DNA of 64,000 nucleotides. Source: Gautieria morchelliformis (lineage: Eukaryota > Basidiomycota > Agaricomycetes > Gomphales > Gomphaceae). The stretch covers positions 23,946 through 87,945 of the forward strand of contig WHVA01000475.1 of NCBI GenBank assembly GCA_015179125.1. The letters run 5' to 3'. The translations under genes and the position numbers were made by a program. This document shows, one piece after another, positions 9,914 through 21,448 of the stretch (position 1 is the first letter of the stretch; every line of letters begins with the position of its first letter). The notes under the pieces were generated by a model. It had not been told where the DNA came from. It searched no databases and saw nothing but the letters and a program-made list of their open reading frames with translations.

Positions 9914-12900
9914 TTAGAGGACAATTTCATTGTAGACGATGTTTTGTGTCTGTAGTTCTTGTAAAGTAAAACGTACTTGAACGTCCAGTCTATGTCGAAC
10001 CCGTGATAAAGCAGTGTAAAGTTGCCCATGGCTAAATACGGGGGTTGTCAGGTCTATGGCAACACGATCCAGGGTAAGACCTTGACAGCTGTTGAAAGTG
10101 GTTGCATATGTGGGACATAAAGGAAATTGCTTGCGAAGAAGAGTGTGGCCAGTGGAGGGCAATAAAGAAGAGAAGGTGATACGGGGAAGGAGGATGTTCT
10201 CTTTATCAACACAATTAAGTCCAGCATGGACACGGAGGGAGTTAACAGTGATGAGCTTTGTTCCCAATTGAGTGACGACTACTCTGCAGTTTTTGACCAA
10301 GCCATGGCCAATTGACAAATTACGCATCAAGCGGTAAATTCCTCCAAGTCTGATAGATAGCATATGAGAAGGCAGTCCAGGTGGTGTTTGGCAGGCTACA
10401 TAGTCAAGGATGCCTTGAGGTGAGAGGAGGTTAACGTCATCAGTCTCTTTGATAGAGTCTGCTGCAGTGTAGATTTTTTCCAAAGTGTTCAGCCTGTGAA
10501 GGCATATGGAGTTATACATGTCACATTGTGAGTTTGTTGGTGCAAGAATTGAATGGGTCAGGCATTGAGTGGGGTCTGACAAAACCTCAGGTGGAAATAC
10601 AAAGTCAACAGCATCTGTAGTAGATGTTACGTTGAATCATGTCCAAAGAAACATTGCCAGAAGGGCCGTTGCCAATGTCATCAATAGCAGAGGCAAATCC
10701 AGGGTCCATCGCATGATGCACTGGAGTAGTCAAGGAACGGACTTGGAACTCATTCCAGAGGGGAGAGCTGCGAATGGATGCATCAATGACATCCATTTTG
10801 GAACCTTTTCGCACAACAGGACATGTTTGACGGAAGTCACCTAAGAGGATGATAATCTTTCCTCCAAATGGCATGTCATTCTGCATGATGCGTTGTAGAG
10901 TTTCATTGACACACGCGAGAACTGCACGATTAGCCATAGGAGCTTCATCCCAGATAATGATAGAGGCTTCTTTGAGTAGTTGTCCTCGTGGGTCATCAGG
11001 GTCAATAGGCGATAGTAAGAACTCAGATGCATCATTGACAGGTACCTGCAACCAAATGTGTAAGTCCTCAAAGCAGTGTAATGGAATCAAAATTATATAC
11101 TCTAAAAGCAGCGTGCGTGGTTCTACCTCCAGGGTAAACTTGTGCAGCAAATGCAGAAGTTGCAGTGGGCAGAACAATCTCACGTAGGTGACGACGTGAG
11201 TCGCAGATGGTGTTTGTAAGAAATGTTTTGCCACGGCCAGCCGGTCCATCAACAAATAATCGCAGTGGAGATTTAGAGTTAGCTGCTTGTTCAATTTCAG
11301 AAAAGATTGCTTCTTGTTCATCCGTGAAAGATGCACGACATATTTGACTCTGATGATGCAGCAAAGGGATGTTTGCTGACCATTGCCGTAACTCATGTTC
11401 AATTTCTGTTCCACGTAGATGTGGTTCAGGTAATCCAAAGTCCAACAATTGACATCCATGTTCATCCAAGTTTTTTGATATTTCTGTCAGAGCAGCTGTC
11501 TGTGCTAAGTCAACATTACCACCTTGTTGGTGGAGGAAGTCTTGTGATAATTCATGTCCGAATGAGTGCCATGTGTTAATTGGTAGAGGGCAACAGTCAT
11601 TGGTAAGGAGATGGACAAATAATTGGCGAATTTGCCGTGGAGTGTTTAGAGTTTGAATGGCCTCAGAGATGCATGAGTCTCCTTCTGATTGATCAGCAAA
11701 TAAACCGTGATTTAGAGCTGATTCTTGAAATGTAGGCAGTAAGTGGCCCTGGATGGTACGGAAGTCATCAAAGGATATAGCTGGGGGGTGTAATAAAAGG
11801 GAGCGGATATAGAAATGTTCTCCTTCAGATGGCCGGATGGGTTGTAGTCTTGTGATATGGGGCTTGTTTGGTTTACGAAGAATGACATGCATCATAGGTT
11901 GGCCAAGGACGTTGGGTTTTTCCATGTAGTACCGGGAGTTGTTTTGATTATCCCAGTTGAATTTTTGAAGACGAAAAAGGCGATAGTAGTCTGTTTAAGT
12001 GAGGTTGGCAAAACTTTGTTCAACATTGTTGTTGTCATGAAAAGACCCATAGGGACGTGAAAAATAATGGTCAAGCTTGGACATGGAGCTGGAAGGTTGT
12101 GAGGATCGATCGTATTGATGATAACATGTTGAATCAGGGGTGTGTATGGGAAGAGCTGTAACAGCAGGTTCTTTGCTTGTTATGTGAAATCCCAAAATTC
12201 TCCATGCAGCTTCCCCTGCTGACAAATAACGTGCATCCCAAAACTCAGCAATTTCATCAACTGATGAATCAGAGGAGTCTCTCAAATGTACCCATGTGCG
12301 ATCAGGACCTACATCTGTTTAGAAAAAGCTTGAAAGAATACACTAGGAACTTACCTTTGTGTATGTATTTAAAAATATATTGAAATAAATGACCTGTACT
12401 TGCAGCTTCAAAGTTGATGTGGCATCGATATTTCCGGATTAATGGAAGGCAATGAGGAACCACCATCTCATCTCCAGGCATACGACGTCGATACAATACC
12501 CGGCCTTCATCATCAAAGGTTGTATTTTCCTGAAGTTGGCGTGGATAGTTGAACCTGCAAGTGCGAAGTCCATTATTTTCATGCTGACAGTAATGTGATG
12601 CAGGCCGGTTGCAAGGAGGATGATGGTGGAGCATATGAGTTCTAATGAGAGCAGCATCTTCATCATTAGAGGGAATTTCTGCGGAAATGACTTTGTTGAT
12701 GTCATCAGGTGTGATGCACTCGGATTGAAATTTGATGAGAATGTGACAATGGGGTAACCCGCGTTTTTGAAACTCAATGCAGTATATCAAATATAATCGC
12801 CAACCTGCATTTGGAAACATTGATGATAATGTTGACAGAAAGTGACCCAATTTTCGCTTGAATACTCGACAAACTATTAAAGGTGCATCTTCAAATCCTT

Positions 12901-13103
12901 GCCCAGGACGCAACTGCTGGGATATTTCAGGCCATTGAGGATTGCATGTCATAGTGATAAAGAATGTAGAAGAGCATCTGCAATCTGTTCGGAGGCCCAT
13001 TTTCTTGAACCAAGAAAAGATGCAGGTAAGTAGATGTTATTAGTAGATGAACCCCGATCTTGAGAGGCTTTTTGTTGATTGTGACGGATGTAGTTCAGTC
13101 TAC
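9914..13103 (-). pseudogene. Helitron RepHel, C-terminal part: HUH Rep core and Pif1-like helicase
   Basis: Reading 5' to 3' on the minus strand: LPASFLGSRKW, Rep motif 1 ITMTCNPQWPEI, HUH motif GLPHCHIL, then QYIFKYIHK (two Tyr and a Lys, as in Rep motif 3). The helicase follows, with Walker A GPAGRGKT, Walker B IIIWDEAPM, LLGDFRQTCPVV, NSCQGLT and YTALSRVR. Introns of 40 bp (12315-12354) and 55 bp (11046-11100) restore the expected frame. Lesions: a frame break between LPASFLG and the ITMTC motif, TAA at 11995-11997 where the family has Tyr, and a +1 shift near 10600 before FVFPPEVLSDP. Catalytic motifs are present but this copy cannot make a full protein. The product would nick and unwind DNA for rolling-circle transposition. 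Confidence 0.9.
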
Positions 13104-13106
13104 ATT

Positions 13107-13142
13107 AGGGCCTATCACAGTAGCGGTTTTGATGGGGATTTG
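13107..13142 (+). repeat. Harbinger left terminal inverted repeat
   Basis: The 36 bases begin AGGGCCTATCACAGTAGCGG and end GGGGATTTG. They match the reverse complement of 16578-16613 at every position. The preceding ATT is the left target duplication. Confidence 0.95.
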
Positions 13143-13319
13143 AGAAGGCATTTCGTGCCCGAAACCGACCCAAATTCCCGAAGCGCCTCTGGAGGTGATT
13201 TGGAAAAGTCACGTCGTTTTGGATTTGGATTTCGGCCGGAACACCTAGTGGAGCTCCAAAGGCTGTCACCATCTGCTACACCTTCTGAGCTGCCACATCA
13301 TCGCATCGCCTTCCGAGAT

Positions 13320-14998
13320 ATGAGTCCCAGGAAGCGCAAACGTGCTGAACCTGTCACAACAGCTACGATAGACACCCTTTCTGTTCCACAGCTGGAAGCT
13401 CTGCTCCATGCAGCTAAGGTAAAAAAAGCTGACTCCTCCATGAACAAAAGGCCTCGTAAGCCCAGTGCGAAGGCTGCTGCTATGACCAATGACGATATCG
13501 AAGAACCCGAAGCAAAACCTGCCCTTGTTAAGCCGGGACATAAGGCGGAGGGTAAGAAACTCAGGGGAGATGAAGCCTCAATCCCCCCAGTGCCGTGAGT
13601 GCGATCTTCTGTAATGAAGCGCTGTTACTAACGTTGCCACCAGCTGGGCTAAGGAGCATGATCTCACAGACATGCTCCTAACGGTCCTTGAAGATGACCC
13701 AGTCATGCGAGCAGCGTTCAGTATGGACAAGGGCGCCGAGAGCAAGAACAAGAGCAGTGCGAAGACTGTTGCTGATCATCATCGCTCCCTTGCATTACGA
13801 GTCCTTATCCCTCATCACTCAGGCCGCTGGAAAGATGTGTCATTGGTACAGATGGGGAATGTAGTTAAAAACCGTGTCAATGTGTAAGTTCTTCTGTTCA
13901 GGTAGCCGTTGTAAACTAATATCTTTATTTAGGATCAAGAAGTCTTATATGTCTGAAAAGACACTGCTTGGTGAGACTGGTGCTGGTCTGGTAGAGACCG
14001 AAGATACGGAAAAGGAAATCATAGTAGGTAGTGCTATCGACAACTTGTGGGGTGCATCTAACTTTACCTATATCTGATTGCGTTCTTACTGCCTGCAGGG
14101 GAAATCAAGATCCGGTTCCCTTGGTTTCGGCGAATGCAGCGGCTTATGGGCACTAGTCCCTTGGTTATTCGGGATGCCGTTGCGCATTCCACCTCGCAGC
14201 TCAATTTAGACATCCTTGACCGTGTGTCTGCATCAGAGGTAGTGAAGAGCCCGGCAGAGAGCTCTCTGTTGGTATGTCACAGTGTGAATTGTGGTTATTG
14301 AGATAACTAACCAATAATGAAGGTAATAGACAATGATGGCAAACCCAGTATTGAAACAAGCGAAGATAACACACGGTACTCACCTTTTTCCTTTGATGCC
14401 AACCTTCCCTCTGAGGATCCCAACGATACCTACAATGAACAAAGCGGCTCCTCAAGCAGAAGCAAACAGGTGACTGTATCTATGCAGAAGGCTAACATGA
14501 AGCCCAAGACTGTCACACGGGTGGCATTGAATTCTACAACGGCAACCCGTCGCAAGGGTCTGCTTGATGGTCTGTCAGAAATGCAGGAGGCACGGCGAGC
14601 CACTACGGAGCGACTTGCAGGACAGCTAAACCGGTCCAGGGAGGAGCGGGTGAGAATACAGGTACTAGCTGACTTTGAGAAGGAGAAGTTAAAACTTGAA
14701 CACCAAGCCCACAAGGAGGAGCTAGACCGTGCACATGCATTAACTATGCAGCGGGAGCGCTATGAGTTAGAGATGTCAGCACGATATGGAACTATCAGGT
14801 CTAGTAGCCGAGTTCCCCTGTCAGCGTCGAGCTCCCGGGATGGACAAAGCATGGCTAACCACGGAACGTCAGACATGCCGGAGACTTTTACCGGGGAAGA
14901 TTGGCACGCGGACTTCCCTGGAGGTATGTCAGGAGTATGGTACGTCTATTCATAATCTAGTCTTGCTAACAGAGTGTTCTTAAGGTCCTCTCATTTAA
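13320..14998 (+). CDS. Harbinger second protein (Myb/SANT-type accessory ORF), 6 exons
   Basis: Harbinger elements encode a DNA-binding accessory protein that brings the transposase to the nucleus and TIRs; this gene holds that place. The start is ATG 13320 (MSPRKRKRAEPV); an ATG at 13047 lies outside the TIR. Exons 13320-13594, 13644-13883, 13933-14051, 14099-14271, 14323-14923 and 14985-14998 join in frame through short GT-AG introns; the first has a CTAAC branch site. It encodes a basic N-terminus, a central part with WAKEHDLTDML and NRVNVIKKSY, the segment IKIRFPWFRRMQRLMG, and a C-terminal Glu/Arg coiled coil (EEELDRAHALTMQRERYEL region), ending PGGPLI. The Myb/SANT label rests on position and helical style, not on a clear motif. 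The stop lies 5-7 bases past the transposase stop. Confidence 0.8.
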
Positions 14999-16476
14999 CT
15001 TTTCCTTCCAACAGAGCTACCTCCCGAGTTGCCTCCTGTACCTCTGCCAGAGCCGCTTCTCCACCCATCCCTATAACACTCTCCTCCTCTATAATTCGTA
15101 GTCCCTCATGAAAGAAATCATCGCTTGTGATGTCTGTGCCTGCCTCATGTGACATAGCATACGTATGAACTGCAATACACACAGTAATCCAAAATGTGGC
15201 GATACCCAATTGGTGAACCTGGTTTATTTGTACACGAAGGCCTCGCAGGGAGCCGAACCGCCCTTTGATGAATCCAACGCAGTGCTCAGACTTCACGCGT
15301 ACTCGAGAAACCCAGTAATTGAACCATGCATTCTCTGGGGTATCCTTCTCAGGTCTAAAGAGCACTTGTAAGGTACAGCTTAGAGATTGAGCTGGTAGCT
15401 TACTTCTTGTACTGCGTGCATAGCCACTTCTGCAATGGATACGCAGAGTCCGCCCATATCCACTCACCTTCCCGCAATAATGTAGCATGCTCCTTCGGCA
15501 AGCGAGTCTCGTTCCAGGCACGAGCATCGTGCTGACTTCCTGGTAATCCAACACCATAGTCAATGATGCGGAGGTCAGGGGTAGAGATGAGCTAGAGTAG
15601 CAGTTAGCTATACACCTATTTATTTATGAGAGAACTTGCCTGCGCGTTCATTGAGTAATTGCTCTTCCTATCGTACCACGTATTTCCGTAGAACCCTGGT
15701 CGCTGGAATAAGGGCACTAGCGTACCATCAACCATCAACCAGCCGTCACGCCACTCGGGGCCTGAAGCTTCCTCAACCCACTGCTTTGCTCTCTCCCTCT
15801 CTTCATCGGTTGGCCACTTTACAGCTACAGGGCAGAATTCAGGGTGGCATAGAGCCTTGATTACACAGCGTGTGCTTCGGTCGACAGTCCCAAAACCCCA
15901 ACCGGCCCACAGAGCGACCTCCTGCATACTCACTGCATTCCCAAAGTGGCCAAAGCGATAAAGTGCTACGGCAAGCTGATATGCAATGGGGAGCTGGGCG
16001 TTGTGAGAGTTGTTATGGAATACGGTGTCACCTTGTATCCTTTCAACGATGGCATCGAACGTCTGAGGCCAAACCCGCAAGTATTGTCGAAATATCTCGG
16101 GCCGGCTATATCTGTAGTCGGAGAGGGTGGTCATAAGGAGCGACATCGGCTTGTTGACTTTAAGCCAGGAGTGAAGGTATCGTCTGGAGTGGAGGTCGGC
16201 CATCATCTCGAGAACCTCATCTGACTCTAACTGCAATTCCATGTTTTCATCTGAACTTGCACCAGTCTCAGAATCAGTAGTGTCTTCAAGGTAGACATCT
16301 AGCTCAGCATCTTCCTCAAGAAGGAGCTCCAACATAGGACACTGAAGGAGGGCATCGTTGAGCTCCATCCTATCAGTCTTTGTCATGGCGTTGGCAGCAG
16401 AGAACAAGAAGCTAGAGCCGCTCTGGCCGGTGACGGCCGGTGGGGGCAGGAGCAACAAAAGCCCCATCGAAATCAT
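14991..16476 (-). CDS. Harbinger DDE transposase (DDE_Tnp_4 type), 3 exons
   Basis: The gene cuts and pastes the element through a DDE nuclease fold. Exons (minus) 16476-15640, 15591-15404 and 15354-14991 give about 462 residues. The first intron is GC-AG (CAG|GCAAGT), the second GT-AG with acceptor TTTAG. The N-terminus is acidic. The catalytic region holds DGTLVPLFQRPGFYG (first Asp), LPGSQHDARAW, IWADSAYPLQKWL (second Asp) and FNYWVSRVRVKSEHCVGFIK (Glu), so all three catalytic residues appear present. The start is the first ATG (MISMGLLLL); a longer frame begins with TTG. The 3' end overlaps the convergent accessory gene's last exon, so the two genes read into each other. Confidence 0.9.
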
Positions 16477-16577
16477 ATCAAAACGTGAGTTCAAAACTAG
16501 CTTATCACAGTTAAAACCGGTTTTCGGGGCTTTGTTGGAGCTTTATAAATGTTTCAAATCCTCGTCCAAATCCGCTC

Positions 16578-16613
16578 CAAATCCCCATCAAAACCGCTAC
16601 TGTGATAGGCCCT
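16578..16613 (-). repeat. Harbinger right terminal inverted repeat
   Basis: Exact reverse complement of 13107-13142. The next bases, ATT (16614-16616), form the right target duplication, after which the Helitron coding sequence continues. Confidence 0.95.
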
Positions 16614-16616
16614 ATT

Positions 16617-17610
16617 CTAGGTCGCGAGTGAACATATCGACAATATATTCATTGCATAGACGGCCAAAGAGTTGAAACCGAGGTTCACGAAGGAGTGTGC
16701 CACGGTAGTACCACATCTGTGTAGAGACACTCTCTGTGTCAGCATCAGATGCAGAAACACCCAAGCCTTCATTTACACCCCAGCCTAGAGTGCCATGTGG
16801 GAAAAAACAGGGGATATACCAATGGTTCCCAGAGACGGCTAATGGTGGGGATAGATTGATTATGTCCATCGGTCTTGGCAACTGTGAGAGACCGTGAATG
16901 GACATCAGATTGGGTAGTGTTGCGAAAAGACATAATAGCAGCAATCTAAACGGCTGTAAGTATAAGTATGATGTGTGTCTTAGAAGCTATCACCTCATTT
17001 GAAGGCGATGATTCTTTGAGGATGATGGATGCTTCAGGATAAATAGATGGTTGAATGGACGACAGTTGGCGCAATGCATGAACAAACGGATTAACCCGTA
17101 GCAATGCATCACGCATTGCAATTGTCCAGACGCGTGGTAATGAATGAAACCAATTTTGATGAGGGGCTTGAGAGGCTAGAAAGCCATCGTATAATAACCA
17201 TCGTATAGCGGAGTTCTTATGTTTTGGTTGTAGGCGGTGATAAAGTCGACCTTGAACAGAGAAAAAACCTGGAGGTCCATGTAGTCCAGGGAAGTCTGAT
17301 GTAGATTCCAAAGAAGCAAAAGAGTAGATCAAGTTTAAAACACGCAATGAAGATGAAATGTTGGGGTCATGGGTGAATACATTGAACTCTTCAGGCAACG
17401 GAGGAAGTGGCTTAATGTCATGCAGTCATTTTCCTCGATCCCCACAACAAAACCCTGCTCGTTCACCTGTCAAAAGGACTAAGTGACAATAAGGGCATTC
17501 ATGTATCCGTCCTCCACGGTTTTGCCCCCATACAAAACTGGGTGATGAGATATTGCCGATAGCCCATGTGATTGTAGAAGAGAAAGTCATGTTATTGTAG
17601 ATAGGAGTTG
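16617..17610 (-). pseudogene. Helitron RepHel, N-terminal part
   Basis: The minus-strand reading starts about MTFSSTITWAIGNIS (ATG at 17590), then CPYCHLVLLTGERAGFCCG, a Cys-rich helitron N-terminal zinc-binding segment, then LPPLPEEFNVFTHDPNISS, LHGPPGFFSVQGRLYHRL and, after a 40-bp intron (16954-16993), FQLFGRLCNEYIVDMFTRDLE. A TGA at 17426-17428 interrupts the frame just after the CCG segment. The last codons run into the Harbinger TIR and continue at 13103 on the other side. The family assignment is strong because gene order and motifs fit the Helitron_like_N region. Confidence 0.85.
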
Positions 17611-19886
17611 GATGTGACCAGATTAAAGAGATTGTTTGTTGTAGTTATGGACAATCACCCCGTGTTCATCGGGATCTGTGAAGAATAGATGTAAACGTGT
17701 AATGAATCTCCCCTCGTCGAAGAAGAACACGTGAAGCTGTATGAAAAGGTCAGGTAAACCTCATTGGCTGAAAGAAGACGTACATGAATGGGTCCTCTCC
17801 GTTGGAATTCCGCGTATATTTCAAAGGTCATGAAGATGTTAAGATTGCGAACTGCTAACGGGAACACGATCATTATATAAAATCTCGACGCGGCCCATGT
17901 CGATTACTCATCTAAGAATGCCGTACAGGCAAATGACTCAGCGGACCATCTGAATGATAAGGTTCATCAACTAAAACTTGCCAGAGATCACGCCCCTATC
18001 TTGGGATGAGACAATGTCATCACCGATAAAGTCTGAGGGTAAGGATGTGATGTCTTAAAGAAAGGGTTGCAGTTTATACAGCGTTGTCTCAGCATTAGTA
18101 ACCGGACACGGCCCCGTGTAATCTTCGCGTCCTACGGGAGAAGTTATTGGTTTTACGCGTCATCGCCCTCTTTCTAACCCAAGCCGGTCCATCCGGCGCA
18201 GCAAATTAGAAAACCCCTGCATACCTATGTGAGCTCAGGCAGAGGCTTGTATTTAAACCTGCTCTGTCTTGGGAAGAAAGAACCGAAATGTATAGAACGG
18301 TGTCAGGTCTGAACGTTTTGTGATTTTCAATTTCATGTCGAGCAACCTGTCTGTAAGGCACACAGATGACAACACCAACTTACCTGCTACTGCGAGACCT
18401 GGCAGAGCTTCAGCCATTGCGCCGAGTCAATGTTTAGGGTGAAATGTGACAGTCCGGCGCAGCTACCTCATGCCGTGACAATGCCCATGTCCTGTTTGGG
18501 GCCTGCCTAAAAAGAAGCTGTGACAGTCGAGCCCATGCAGTGGTTGCCCATGCAGTGGTTCACGCGCGAGGCAAGGTGGTTCACACAGGCGATATTGGAG
18601 GCATCCAGAGCAACTTTAACATACAGTTTGTACTTGGATCTCGAAGCCTGGGCTATATATCCACCAGGAAGGAATCGTCATCTCCATCACAGCTATGTAA
18701 CAGAAGAGACAGACGCTCCGAGACAGGTTCTTCCCATGCCTAGGTATCAGCCGCAGCGACCAGATGCAGTATATTTTCCTGGTTAGCTGGCCATTCATTT
18801 CCTAGGCGCGCAGTGTTCGAATAGTAATTCATCCGTAGGCAAGGGATCTGCACGCCTGTTTGTTCTGTGCTCGCATCCAAGACATACCCACAACTGATAC
18901 CTGCCCAGGATGCCCGGTAGGGTGAGAGCCAGACGACACATGGTTTCTGTGTCGATGTGTTCTTGAAATGAGTGATGCTTCCTGATTTCCTTATGGTATG
19001 TACTAATGGTTTTCCTAGTCTGATGTCACCTGTAACCATCAATCAATGCACTGAGGTGTAGGTGTCATCCAGGCTATCACATCCTCCTGGTCAGTTCTTT
19101 CCACATAAATCTGCTGAGAATACACACGCATGCCATCCTCAAGAAGTATCACAGACAATAATAAATTTACAAATCTGCAGAGAATACACATGGATGTCAA
19201 AAATACATGTAAACACTAAGACAAAATATGTTAAGGCGTCTATGTCACACGACGCTTACCACTCCTAGTCATCAAATTGGAGGAATCATCAGCCACAGAT
19301 GCCATAGTTTCCTTTGAGGGGCTGTACGTGGCAGGCATGCTGGTGTCATCCCTCTGATTTGTAGAAGATTAAGAGCAGCTGATGATGAATTAGATGTAGA
19401 TTCAGACTTCAGTTTGAAGTCGAATCGAGTGGAGTCGTAAAAACAGATAGATAGAGTAAACACAAGGTGTGTATGCTCTTCAGTGACAACTACGCAAGTA
19501 TATGCATCGCAAGGTACCAAGTTACTTCAAGAATGTGAGTTCTAATTGACTCGAGAATCTCTGTACACATGCTGAACTATTTAACTAGCTACTAGGTGTG
19601 CTGCGGCGTGAAGAGTGGCGGGGGAACACATGGGTCGACTGATGTGTCTGGACTCGGGAATACGGTGGTCCGGGGACAGCGGTAGCTAGGGAATTGATGT
19701 ATCGAATCAGAAGGGTTGTATGTAGTCATAGGCATCAGAAATGTGGGTTGTGAATTAGTGAAGGGAATGACATGGAAGATATGTAGACATGTGGCTCAGT
19801 GACTAGCTCCTCCGTGGATCAGCGTTCCTTGGGCTCGGGCTGTGACTCGGGTTGAGTGGATCCACCGGCATTGGGTCAGGGTCAGA
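17611..19886. other. No recognised gene; probable Helitron 5' flank and unassigned DNA
   Basis: A 72-codon minus-strand ORF (17655-17873, MIVFPLAVRNLNIF…) sits upstream of the Helitron gene and may be part of its leader. A 100-codon minus ORF at 18740-19042 (HFKNTSTQKPCVVWLSPY, GVQIPCLRMNYYSN) is not recognised. Small features are a doubled ATGCAGTGGTT (about 18536-18562) and a doubled GAGAATACACA string near 19115 and 19178. No TE ends or RNA genes were identified. Confidence 0.3.
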
Positions 19887-20810
19887 TCAGAAGAATAGTG
19901 GGAATGGTATGATATATCGTGCGGACGTGTGTGGGCTCAGGTAGGCATGGGTGGTGTGAGTGGAAGTGTGTACGAGACGCGGGACAGTGTATATGCGGCG
20001 GTTCGACGGATTGTGATGGCAGTGATAGCTTATGGATATTTTTATGACATGATTGACATCATCTGCCCTATATTCATCAACAGCTGCAGCTGTGAATTTC
20101 CTGCGACGGCGACTGCCTTTATCACCCCTGTCTGGACCACCTCCCCCACTCCCAGCAATTGTTCCAGACCCAAGGCTCAAAGCAACATGATCCACAACAA
20201 TGGACAGGTTTCCCTGCTCATTAACATCCTTCAGCAACCCATACACCTAAATCACAGTGTTTATGTTAGGAGCTGGGGTGCGACTCCAACGAACAGAGTT
20301 GCCATCATAAATACAACTGGTCACCCAAAAGTGAACACTGACACCACAAAAAAAAAACAGATAAGACACGAACCCCAACATGAACGACTTTGTGCCATCT
20401 CGAACATAGTCAGAGACAGCCAAGTTAAAAAAGCGCGTCTTAGAATCTGCTCCATACTCCGCATTATTGATCACAGCCCCCACCCCCCAAATGGCCACAG
20501 ACGTGTCATCTAGAATGTTATCTTCATAATTGTCGGCCTTTGGATCTCCAGGATATGGTACAATAGATAACACATCCATCAAAACCTTGGAAGATGGTGG
20601 GGCGAAGATGCGGCCGACAACGCAGGCAACAGTATTATCTGGCAACAGACATTCCCCAGGAGGACTATAGACACGGAGGTCGACGGGGATTACCACGTCC
20701 TCATGGCAGGTCTGCAAGACAGTATTATAATGACAGTAGTAAGTAGGAGACGCCGTCTGACGACGACCCCCAGTAAGACATAAGTTGGCAGTTAGATTGA
20801 CGGTAGACAT
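19887..20810 (-). pseudogene. Conserved agaricomycete protein of unknown function, with a nonsense codon
   Basis: The reading starts at an ATG (MSTVNLTANLCLTGGRRQT) and includes TCHEDVVIPVDLRVYSPPGE, NTVACVVGRIFAPP, FFNLAVSDYVRDGTKSF, then after a probable intron RWSRTPAPNINT, and VYGLLKDVNEQGNLSIVVDH. The style (compact beta-rich segment, then a short basic RRRRKF tail) recalls proteins seen repeatedly in mushroom genomes. I cannot name a domain; an OB-fold-like role is only a guess. A TAG at 20247-20249, in frame between NTVI and VYGLL, reads as a CAG-to-TAG change, so this copy is probably dead. The intron region near 20330-20390 contains a long T run on the coding strand. Confidence 0.5.
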
Positions 20811-21259
20811 ATGTATAGTACAAAAACTATGGCCTGGACTGTGAACTTATACTCCAGAAATCACGTGATCATGTCCCATATCATGCACCAACCCAGAACA
20901 CCCAAAACATGGATCACATTTGTAAGTATGTTTCAGATAGGCACATCCATTCTACAGGCATGAACCTTGGTTGGATTTGTAATGACTTAAATTCTAATGA
21001 CATGTCTCATCTGTAAACATTTCCAATGACAACACAACATGAGACAACCGAAAGACAGCGACTTTGCGTCAACTAAACAATATAACTACTTATCCAGAAC
21101 CCGTACTACCACTCAATCAGTTTCACATCAACCACTCACATGCCCAGACGCACAACTAAAGCAACAGAGAAAAGGGGCAGGAGTAGAAATGTACGACAAC
21201 TTAACTCCACACGTGAGAACGGCTAACATCTATTTCAGACCAGTCGCCCCGAAGTCTCA

Positions 21260-21448
21260 ATGGAGACCACAGTGGACCAACTGATCGAAGTCTTCGAGAC
21301 TACGCACCCTCCTTACCATCTTCGCGGCCTCTCTGCTAGAGACCGCACGTTGCCGTTGCTGAGAGACATTGAAATCCTGGAGTACGAAGTGACGATGCTT
21401 CCTGTGCCTGTGGAAGCTTTAACGCATATCGCCAATCATATCCAATGA
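21260..21448 (+). CDS. Short hypothetical ORF
   Basis: This is a 62-codon ATG-started frame (METTVDQLIEVFETTHPPYH … VEALTHIANHIQ). The composition looks coding (mixed amphipathic helix), but there is no family match from memory and no neighbouring exon was found. It may be a first exon or a relic. Confidence 0.25.
   Translation: METTVDQLIEVFETTHPPYHLRGLSARDRTLPLLRDIEILEYEVTMLPVPVEALTHIANHIQ

Larger units (their letters stand above)
13107..16613. mobile_element. PIF/Harbinger transposon, 3507 bp, probably intact
   Basis: The ends are a perfect 36-bp inverted repeat (AGGGCCTATCACAGTAGCGG…, 13107-13142 and 16578-16613), flanked by ATT at 13104-13106 and 16614-16616. The element carries two convergent genes, a DDE transposase (minus) and a second ORF of the Myb/SANT-associated kind (plus), the standard Harbinger pair. 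It sits in the Helitron Rep gene; removing it and one ATT gives the in-frame junction DMFTRDLE-CRLNYIRHNQ. No stop or frameshift was found in either gene once introns are removed, so this may be the most recently active DNA transposon here. Confidence 0.92.
9850..17650 (-). mobile_element. Helitron (autonomous-type, degraded), outer limits approximate
   Basis: A rolling-circle transposon is defined by its RepHel gene (17610 down to 9914) and a terminal-type hairpin at 9868-9892, just past the stop codon, where a Helitron 3' end is expected. The 5' end was not resolved: no TC-start with a clear flank could be picked out upstream of about 17600, and a short ORF at 17655-17873 may or may not belong. 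A Harbinger transposon (13107-16613) splits the element. Helitrons make no target duplication, so exact ends need other copies for comparison. Confidence 0.8.

Noticed and set aside
13047-13319. Upstream ATG extension of the Harbinger accessory ORF
   Set aside because: The ATG lies in Helitron sequence outside the TIR, so the frame crosses the element border; the ATG at 13320 is preferred.
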